Origin: Verrucomicrobiota bacterium
GTDB lineage: Bacteria > Verrucomicrobiota > Verrucomicrobiia > Opitutales > Opitutaceae
Direction: 5' to 3'
DNA: 9,607 bases
Assembly (NCBI GenBank): GCA_023446865.1
Contig: JAEXPL010000447.1
Span: 1-9,607, forward strand
Shown here: piece after piece, positions 1 through 7,300 of the stretch
Numbering within the stretch: position 1 is the first letter of the stretch
Layout: every line of letters starts with the position of its first letter
Program-made: the position numbers and the translations under genes
The notes under the pieces: model-generated
What the model saw: the letters and a program-made list of their open reading frames with translations, nothing else
Database searches by the model: none
What the model was told of the DNA's origin: nothing

Positions 1-190
1 CGCCTGCCCTGAGCGTGCCGAAGGGTTCTTTGACATCGTCACACGCCCCGCGCTTGAAGCCGCGATCATCGCAGCACGCCCAAAACCTACGATGCGCGCG
101 GCCAACTTTTCGGACGTCAGTGTGGTAAGCGGCCCGAAAAACCTACGACCTCACTTCGGCCAAAACGCCGACGTCAATTAGGCCCGGCAC
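1..190. repeat. Direct repeat copy A (REP-like core plus two ~57-bp modules)
   Basis: This block recurs at 620-837. The first 13 bases match 620-632. The REP-like stretch around 21-37 (AAGGGTTCTTTGACATC) matches 664-680. Bases 67-190 match 714-837 at a constant offset of 647 with only about four mismatches by eye. Inside the copy two degenerate tandem modules are visible: AAAACCTACGA at 82-92 and 138-148, GGCCAA at 100-105 and 158-163, GACGTCA at 113-119 and 170-176. A small hairpin, TCGGC-(6 nt)-GCCGA, lies at 156-171. No coding function is supported. The start may lie before the window. Similarity to dispersed intergenic repeats is an inference; the family is not identified. Confidence 0.85.
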
Positions 191-447
191 GATACGAAGG
201 GTTCTTCCCGCGCTACCTGCTCAAGTGCCTGCAGGACTTCTTCGCGCGCCACGGCGACGACCTCTACGGCGACTTGAAACACATCAGAAACGCCCTCGAC
301 CAGGTGCTGGCCAGCGCGCGTTTTGCCGAACGTGTCCGCGACGACGCCCGCCAACTCGACGTGCTCGTCGCCACCCATCGGCTCCTCCACGCCCGGCGAG
401 CCGCCCGTGTCGCACCACGCGACCCGAGCCAGCTCGACCTGTTCTGA
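190..447 (+). pseudogene. 3' remnant of an unrecognised protein-coding gene
   Basis: Frame 1 is open here and ends in TGA at 445-447, giving about 86 residues that begin RYEGFFPRYLLKCLQDFF and end SQLDLF. There is no ATG in the frame. It stays open back to 58 only by running through the repeat, so the true 5' part seems lost. Coding character is strong: of the first 40 codons, 36 end in G or C, and the product is a plausible globular helical sequence with balanced charge and aromatic residues. The 118-residue overlapping frames on both strands have Arg/Pro/Ser-rich or otherwise shadow-like products. I do not recognise the family. It is the C-terminal end of a plus-strand gene, converging on the RHS unit, and is most likely a pseudogene cut off at 190-206. 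An intact gene with a non-ATG start inside the repeat is possible but less likely. Confidence 0.55.
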
Positions 448-449
448 TC

Positions 450-505
450 CATCGCGGACCAGCATCTGCCGCGTACCCACTGGAACGCGGGCACGGACCG
501 CGATG
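450..505. other. Nested imperfect palindrome just after the gene remnant
   Basis: CATCGCGG at 450-457 is the perfect inverse of CCGCGATG at 498-505. Inside it, CCGCGT at 469-474 pairs with ACGCGG at 485-490, and the inner stem can be extended by two pairs with one bulged G. The structure begins two bases after the stop codon of the remnant, so it might act as a transcription end or mRNA 3' structure. It lacks a T-tract, so an intrinsic terminator is not claimed. Confidence 0.5.
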
Positions 506-515
506 TGCCTCGCCA

Positions 516-538
516 GCCTTTGCGTTCTGCGCAAAGGC
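516..538. other. Perfect 9-bp inverted repeat, 5-nt loop
   Basis: GCCTTTGCG (516-524) and CGCAAAGGC (530-538) form a perfect stem around TTCTG. There is no T-run on either side, so this is a hairpin of unknown role between the convergent genes; a bidirectional terminator-like or processing role is only possible. Confidence 0.55.
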
Positions 539-573
539 GAGAGATGGGCGAAGCCCTTCCCGCCGGCCCCCGC

Positions 574-601
574 GGTCGTAGCCGTACCCGCGGCTACGAC
601 C
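574..601. other. Perfect 11-bp inverted repeat, 6-nt loop
   Basis: GGTCGTAGCCG (574-584) and CGGCTACGACC (591-601) form a perfect GC-rich stem around TACCCG. CTACGACC also occurs inside both direct repeats (143-150 and 790-797), so the hairpin shares sequence with the repeat family and may belong to the same group of dispersed elements. There is no T-tract and no sign of coding. Confidence 0.6.
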
Positions 602-619
602 CCACCGGCCCGCCGGCCT

Positions 620-837
620 CGCCTGCCCTGAGGTTGCCTGCGGTGAGCCGGTCGAACCCGTCGAAGGGTTCTTTGACATCCTCATGCGCTCACTCCGCGC
701 CAACAACCGCGTTCATCGCAGCACGCCCAAAACCTACGATGGCCGCGGCTAACTTTTCGGACGTCAGTGTGGTAAACGGCCCGAAAAACCTACGACCTCA
801 CTTCGGCCAAAACGCCGACGTCAATTAGGCCCGGCAC
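620..837. repeat. Direct repeat copy B with REP-like hairpin
   Basis: Second copy of the 1-190 block. The 3' part, 714-837, is nearly identical to 67-190. The 5' part has an extra segment carrying a hairpin, GAACCC (654-659) - GTCGAA - GGGTTC (666-671), of the GTCGAA type seen in many dispersed intergenic repeats. The two internal modules are at about 727-776 and 777-830 (AAAACCTACGA at 729-739 and 785-795; GACGTCA at 760-766 and 817-823). The copy ends 22 bases before the stop codon of the cysteine-rich gene. The 172 bases between the remnant and this copy (448-619) hold only the three inverted repeats listed separately. Confidence 0.85.
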
Positions 838-859
838 AGCCAGCTGCGGCGGCAGCACC

Positions 860-1375
860 TCACTTCGGACGGCTCGTCAACTGCTCTTGAGTAGCTAAAG
901 CGCGGAGATTTTCGTTGATCTGATCTGTTAGTGTACCTGGTGCGAATTTTGCGAGTCTCTCAATATCGGATATAAGCGCATAGACGGCACGAACGTCAGG
1001 TGTTATCGCGAAAACGCGCGGGCGTATCAACAGCGTGTACCGAACGCCGTCAACCGCACAGCAAACGTCGATACTCGACGTGCATTCAGGCTCATTGACA
1101 TCCTTTGCTTTGCCAATGAGATCCCGCGCGTTGCGCAGCAGGGCGACGGCATTTGCAGCTCCGACATCCACATCGTATTCATTGCAGCCACCGTAGGTAA
1201 CGATGATCTTTGGCGGTATTACGGCGATACAGTACATATTACCAGATGAGCTTCGTACAGCATTGATGTTCACGCTCAACTGGGGGTCTATACTATCCGG
1301 TGCTGCTACTGGAGGTAGACCGAAACAAGCCGCTCCGCTGAGGAGCCCACAAAAAAGGATCATTCGCGTTTTCAT
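860..1375 (-). CDS. Small cysteine-rich exported protein, candidate immunity partner of the RHS tip
   Basis: The ATG at 1373-1375 gives 171 residues and overlaps the RHS stop as ATGA. I prefer this start to the one at 1457-1459 (199 residues) because of the overlap and because it places an export signal at the N-terminus: MKTR, a hydrophobic stretch (residues 5-20), then PPVAA-P, a plausible signal peptidase I site. Cys17 follows SGAA, which is a poor lipobox, so lipidation is uncertain. Five further cysteines (49, 64, 98, 105, 106) suggest disulfides outside the cytoplasm. Residues 125-165 look helical. No upstream Shine-Dalgarno is visible, in keeping with translational coupling. I recognise no family. 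The position directly after a variable RHS tip and the similarly low GC (selected 60-base stretches counted by hand: 45-52%) make an immunity protein the best guess. A secreted accessory factor is the alternative. Confidence 0.8.
   Translation of the reverse strand: MKTRMILFCGLLSGAACFGLPPVAAPDSIDPQLSVNINAVRSSSGNMYCIAVIPPKIIVTYGGCNEYDVDVGAANAVALLRNARDLIGKAKDVNEPECTSSIDVCCAVDGVRYTLLIRPRVFAITPDVRAVYALISDIERLAKFAPGTLTDQINENLRALATQEQLTSRPK
1372..1375 (-). promoter_or_regulatory. ATGA stop-start overlap (translational coupling)
   Basis: On the minus strand the last codon of the RHS gene (CAA) is followed by TGA at 1374-1372, which shares bases with the ATG at 1375-1373 of the small downstream gene. 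No purine-rich ribosome site lies in the preceding 20 bases. Reinitiation by ribosomes that finish the RHS gene would therefore tie output of the small protein to that of the RHS protein, which suits a toxin-immunity pair. Confidence 0.75.
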
Positions 1376-4300
1376 TGTAATTTTGGCAGCGGTTCGAACG
1401 TAAAATGCCCGGTCGGGTTGAATATCTGTATCCTGTCCTCCAAAATCGCGACCGTCCACATCCCGCCAGTATTGCCAGGATCGGGTTTTCCTGCGTTTGG
1501 TCCTCCCGGAATCAGCCCCCTCGCGAAATTCTGGTCCGCCACGCTCCCGGGCAGAATGGCGCCAATCTTCCCATCAATAGCGAGCTCTCGCTGGTGAGCA
1601 TGGATTGCTACATTAGGGGTCCCTCCAATTTTCCGGATTTGATCTATTTGCTGATGTGGATCCCATGATTTGTACCCGCCGGGAGTCGGTATCATAATCT
1701 TTCGCTCGCCTTTCGAGCTCGTATATCCAACGGTTCCGTCTTCGTAGGTGCGGGTGCGTTTCTCATTGCCCGAAAGTGTTTCTGCTACGCCCATATTTAT
1801 ACCTGCGCGGACTGCGTCCGGGATCGGCATAGCCTCTCCCATCTGCTCAGCGATCTCATCCGGATTATTGGGGCCAGCGAGCCTTGCTTTGTCTTGGGCC
1901 TCCTCTTGGAAGTATCGTTCAGTCTGCTCCATTTGGAAACGGGCAAACATCGCGGCCTGCATATCTTGCCGATCTTGATCCTCGGCAGACACGGTGAAGG
2001 GCTTATTGACGAGCACGTCGATCTCCGGTCGCCAATCCTTCGGTGGATCTTCGGTGGGCTGAATGTAGCGAGGCGGTTGAGGTGGCGGTGGTGGCGGGGG
2101 TGGCGGCGGTTTTTCTCCGACGGGGCCGCCTCCTTCGATTTGACGGGCTTTGTCGGCTTGGGTCTGTTGGGCCATGCTCAACTTCATCGCCTCGTCGGAG
2201 TTCATCCCGAGGTAATCCCAGCAGTTGACGCCGTCGTTGCCGCAGAAGGCGTAGAGGTTGATGCCACCCTGTTCCTCAATGGGATCGCGGTTGATGAAGC
2301 GGCCGAGGCGGGGGTGATAGTAGCGGAGGCCGTAGTAGACCAGCCCGCCCTCTGCGCTGCTGTCACGATCCGTGAACTTGGTGCTGATGCCGAAGGGGTT
2401 CACCAAAGCGGCGCCGCCGAGAGCCTGCAGTACCTGACCGAAGGGATCGTAACGGTAGGCGGCGGCGATGGCACCGTTGGCATCGTAGAGGCCGATCACG
2501 TTGTAGGATCCGTCGTAGATAGGGTAGTAACGGTTGCCACCCGAGCTGATGCAGAGGAGTCCGCCGACGCCGCCGGCGGCTTGGAGACCGCCCGAGGCAT
2601 CGAGGCCCCAAGTGTAAGTACGCTGCAGGGCGAAGGTGGAGCTGTCGATCTCCGCGATCAGGTTCCAGCCGTCGTACACGAAGCGGATCTCCGCGTTGGT
2701 GCCGACTTTCTTGGCGATGCGGCGGCCGAGGTAGTCGTACTTGAAGGTGGTCGTCGTGCCGGCCTGGGTGACCGAAGCGAGCCGGTTCTCGGCGTCGTAG
2801 GTGTAAGCGCGTGTGCCGTCGGAGGTGAGGTTTCCGGCGAGGTCGTAGTAGAGCGCGGCAATGCCGGGGGCGGCAGCATATTGGTTGAGGCCATTCGGCG
2901 TATACGCTCCGGACTGGTCGAGCGTGCGGTTGCCGATGGGGTCATAGGCATAACCGCGGTAGGCGCTGGGCACTGCCGCGCCCTTGTCCCAAGTGGCGGT
3001 GAGGTCGTACTGGCCGGCGGTGCCAACCTCGCGGCGATCCGTGTAGGTGAACTCGTTGTAGAGACCAGCGGAGCGGCCGAGAGCCGTCATCAGGTTGGTG
3101 CCGGCGGTGCGTTCCGTGCTGCGCAGGCCCGCGGTGTTGTACCCGAGTTGGGCATTGACCACGGTCGCCATGGACGCACCCCAGACATGCTGCACGCCCG
3201 AGAGGCGGTTGCTGGCGGTTTCGTAGGTGTAGATGCGGCAGTAGTTGGTGGCGGTGCCCACCCACTGCGTGACCGAACCGACCAGATTAGAATTCGCCGC
3301 GTACGCGTAGTCGAAGGGCTGGGGAGCAGCGGAGCTAGTGACCTTGTTGAGCCGCAGGAAATCGTCGTAGCCATAGGAAACAAGGTAATCGGTGGCCGCG
3401 CCGTACTGCACGGAGCCATCGGCGCCGTTGCGGCGACCGGCCGTGCTGTACTGGTAGGTGTAGGTCAAGGCACGGGTGCCGTAGAAGCCAGAGGGGAGCG
3501 TTTCGGACAGCAGGCGCGTGCTCTTGTTCTGAAGCTCGGCGTCGACGGCGTCGTTGGTCCACGCCTCGTTGTAGGCGAAGGAGCGCGTACCGGCGGCGTC
3601 GGTCACTGTCTTGATCTTGCCGCTGCGGTGGTAGGTGTAGGCGAGGTTGGTCGTGGCGGCGACACCGGCGGACACCGAATAACTGACCGAGCGCAACTGG
3701 CCGTTGAAGGCGGCGGAGCCGGCGTAGGTCGAATCGAAGTAGCCGTAGGTTGTCACCACTGAGCGGGCATCGGTGCGGGTGAGCACGCGACCGGCGGCGT
3801 CATAGGTGTAGTTGGTCGCCTTGTTGTCGGCGTCGGTCTTGGTCTTGAGTAGACCGGTGTAGGAGTCGAGCGTCCACGTGGTCTTGTCGCCGTCGGCGGC
3901 GAAACCGGCCGGGAGCCCAGTGCCCGTCCACGTGCCAGAGCGATAGGTCTGCATCTCGGTGCGGTGCCCCTGCTCGTCGTAGAGGTACTTCACGGGATTG
4001 ACGGTGTTGCCCCACGCGTGGGTGAGGTTGCCCATGGCGTCGTACTGGCAATAGGACTCCTTGGGGTTGGCGGCCGTATGGTCGGGGGCCCGAGTGTAGT
4101 TCTGGCGCCCTGCCGAATCGTAGCCGAAGGCGACGGTCTTGCTGTCAGGCGTGGTGGCGCTGGCGACCAAGGTCGTGGTCTGGTTGCCGCTGCCGTCCAC
4201 ATAGGTGGTGGAGGTAAGGCCGATGCGTGGGTCGTTGGCGGCGGTGACGCGGCCGAGACCGTCATACGTGAGATCGGTAAGGTGGCCCTGGGGGTTGGTC

Positions 4301-7300
4301 GATTCCATGACTTGGCCGTTGAGCGCACGCTGGACCATCGCCTGGGTAGTGCCCGAGGTGAGGGTCGTGGTCGTGACCTGGCGGGCCGAACGATCGATCA
4401 CGGCGAAGGATTGGGTGACGTTGCGGTCGAAGTCGAACGCATAGCTGTGGGCCGCGAGTGCAGCGCTCAAGCCGCTCACCTGCGTGTAGGTCTCCGCGGC
4501 GTAGCGGCCGACGGACGCCTTGGTGCCCTCGTACGGGTAGACCTTCACGGCCTCGTAGCGGTACCAGGCATTGCCGGAATGCAGCGGTGTGCTGGTGCCG
4601 AGGCGGTTGAAGGCGGTCCTTTCTTCGTATTTGAAGGAGTACTCCTTCACGTCGGCATCGCTGCCGAGGTCGATGGCGCCGTTGTTGTTGGCGTCGGCGG
4701 CCTCGCGTAGGAGGCGGCCGTAGGAGTCGTAGGCGAAGAGACGGTCGGGGCCGAGCTTGGTGCCTGTGACGGTGCCCGAGGTGACGCTCTTCTTGGTGAT
4801 TTGACCGGAGGCATTGTACGTGGGCGTGGAGACGACCAAGGTGCCGTTCCAGCCGGTGGTGGTAGTCGAGACCTCGCGGCCGAGCCAGTCGACCTCGAGC
4901 ACCGAGTAGGAACTCGGCGTCACACCGGTCATCGTGGTGGTGGTGACGAGGTTGCCGGAGGCGTTGTAGAAATACGTGCTGGCCGAGTCGGCCACGGCGG
5001 TGCCGTAGGAACTCTTGATGCGACCATCCTGGAAATACTCCGTGACGATGGTGCCGCCGGCGGGCGTGGTGACGGTGGCCTTGGTGCGGTTGTCGTAGAC
5101 GGTGGCGGTCGTGTAGCCGCCGGGCTGGGTGGTGGTCTTGATGCGGCCGGCGGTGTCGTAGGTGCGGGTCGTCACGAGCACCTTGGGGGTGTCCGGGCTG
5201 CTGATGGTCTCGGAGAGGAGTTGGCCGAAGGCGTCGTAGCCGTAGGTCGTGGTGCGAGCGGGCACGAAGTCGCCCCCGGAGACGGAGCCGGCACTGGCGC
5301 GAGTGACGGTGGCGATCCGACCGTAGTCGTCGTACGTGGTGGTGACGAGGACACCGGTCTCGTCACGCTCGGTGACCTTTTTGAAGCCGGCGTAGGTAGC
5401 CTCGTAGAGAATCCGTCCGGAAGTGCTGCCATCGGCGGCGATGGGCTGGTCGGCCTTCCTGAGGAGGAGGCCGCTCAAATCGTACTGGGAGTAGGTGCTC
5501 GCGAGCAGCGCGAAGGCGCTGCCGCCCTGATAGACGTAGGTGGCGTCACGCAACGAGCGGCCCTGCGCATCGAGGATGCGCTCGGTAATAAGCGCTTTGC
5601 CGGACTCCATCGTGAGCGGGGAGACGGCGACCCCGCGATAGGCGGTGAAGTCGGTGCCGGTCTTGCCGGAAAGTTCGGCGATCAGGAGATGGGGACCGTT
5701 GGCGTTGGCCGTCCACGTGTCGGCGGCGAGGGTGCCGCGTTGGTAGGCGTAGGCGAGCTTGGAGCCGTCGGGCTTGATGGAGGCGGCGGGACGCCCGCGG
5801 AAATTGAGGTCGGCCACGCGGGAGCTGTAGGCGATGTTGGTCGTCGTGAGCGAAACGGAGGCGCTGGCGGATTCGACGACGGTGGTGATCTCGGTCTCCA
5901 GGCCGTTGAGCGAGCCGAGCGTGTAGGTGTAGGAGCGCTGGCCGATCGTCGTGGTGCCCTGCTTGGTGATGGCGGTGCTGACGAGCGTCTTGGCGCCTTC
6001 GAGGGCGTCGATGTAGGTATAAGCCGTCACAAGGTCGGTAGGACGGGCGGCGGCCTCCAGGTCCGGGGCACTGGTGTCGCCGAAGGAGGTGCGGGTTTCC
6101 CGCGGTTGGCCGAGGGCGCCGAGGGGCTGAGTGCCCATATTGGAGGGTTTCTCGTTGGAGATCCAGATGTGGTAGAACTCGGTGGCGGTGCCGCCACCAG
6201 TGGCGTTGTGGCGCAGGTCTCTCCTGCTGCTGCGCGCTACGTCGAGGACCCCGTCGCTGCCCGCGCCGCGGTACGCGTCGCAGGGGCCCTGGAGAAATTG
6301 ATCACCATTGCTATACCAGGCGCCCTCCTTGTAGAGCAAGGCACCGGAGCCGTCGGCGTTGGCGTAGGCCCTTTTGGTGAGGGTGATGCCGGTGAAGGCA
6401 CTGAAATTGTGTCCGCCGGTCCCGTACCAAGACTCCTGCTGTTCGGCGTAATAATCGTATTTGACCTGGCCCGGCAACGGGGCGCCGGGCCGGTGCCACG
6501 GCCAGTGCTTTACCGTGATCGGGAACTTCCAGCGATTGATGTAGTAGACGATCGTGCCACCGCCGGGGAGGCCCATGTCGTACTGCGCACTCCCGATGAG
6601 TTGTTTCCCCCCGGAGGACTCCCAGCAATAGGCCATGACCTCTTCGCCGACCACACGGCGCAGCCAATTCCGGGCGGCCGCATTGTCGATCTGGTAGCGG
6701 GCCGTGGGCTGGCCGGCCGGCAGATCGTAGTAGGTGCCGGACTTGGTGAACGAACTGCCGGCGTAGAAGCGCGCGACCTGATGGTGGAGCAGACGCTGGA
6801 TATCGACGAGGCCGGCTGGTACGAGCATTTGGGCGCGGGTGCCGTTCTCGATCCACCACTGGGTGGCCGGGCCGGCTCGCAACAGAAACCGAGGATTTCC
6901 GCAGCCAGTGAGGTAATCGCTGGAATCGATCACGACGGTTCCGGCAGAGCGACCATTGGCATCGGCGCCGAGACCGAGGAAGATGGGTTTCGCCTCGCCC
7001 AGCTCGGAGGTATCACAGAGCGCAAACGGGACCGCCGTGCGCAGGCTCGCGCGGATCGTGAAACTCGAACCCGCCTCGGCCTTCGAGATCTGGTCGACGA
7101 ACTTCTCGTTGATGACCAGTTCGGTATCGGCCCGGTAGCGCGCCGAGGGGTCTTCGCGCAGCGACACGAAGAAATTCGAGATGGAGGTGCTGCAGCTGAG
7201 GACCTCCACCGGGTAGGCTCGATCAAGTTCCAGACTCACGCGCCGACCAAAGGATTCGTAGCCTCCCTCGCCGTTGTCGGGCAACGCCCAGGTGCCGGAG

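Larger units (their letters stand above)
1372..2202 (-). other. Variable C-terminal tip of the RHS protein (JAB/DUF4329-like signature)
   Basis: Residues 2151-2426 lie beyond the RHS core. The tip starts with a short helical linker, the P10-Q-PP hinge (2182-2194), and a charged, Gln/Glu-rich helical stretch (about 2215-2265). A compact final domain follows (about 2300-2426). It contains HAH at 2351-2353, then S2370 and D2373 (HxH-x16-SxxD), with upstream acidic residues E2304 and E2316, and after it a strand pattern MWTVAIL...IQIFNP. JAB/MPN metal-dependent isopeptidases use a Glu plus HxH...SxxD to hold zinc, and DUF4329-type tips of RHS proteins show an HTH-like version with a longer loop. 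Assignment is by motif only. Several 60-base stretches here are 47-52% GC by hand count, against 58-70% in the shell. A degraded or non-peptidase relative is possible, since HAH lacks the usual following proline. Confidence 0.5.

Noticed and set aside
178..534. 118-codon minus-strand frame and a 118-codon plus-strand frame at 225-581
   Set aside because: Both overlap the frame-1 remnant, which has the coding-type third-position GC bias. The plus-strand frame gives an Arg/Pro-rich peptide and the minus-strand one starts in the repeat.
516..601. Rho-independent terminators
   Set aside because: The stems are good but neither strand has the run of T needed after the stem.
505..828. 107-codon plus-strand frame running through repeat copy B
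   Set aside because: It spans two hairpins and a dispersed repeat, and its product has no coding character; its end is set by the repeat, not by a gene.
1..837. CRISPR array
   Set aside because: Only two long copies with two degenerate modules each; spacing is not regular with unique spacers, and no cas gene is present.
860..1459. Longer 199-residue start for the small gene
   Set aside because: It would overlap the RHS gene by 88 bases and bury the signal peptide; the start at 1375 gives an ATGA overlap and an N-terminal export signal.
1894..3762. 622-codon open frame on the plus strand
   Set aside because: Same explanation: antisense to the YD shell, biased low-complexity product, no recognisable motif.
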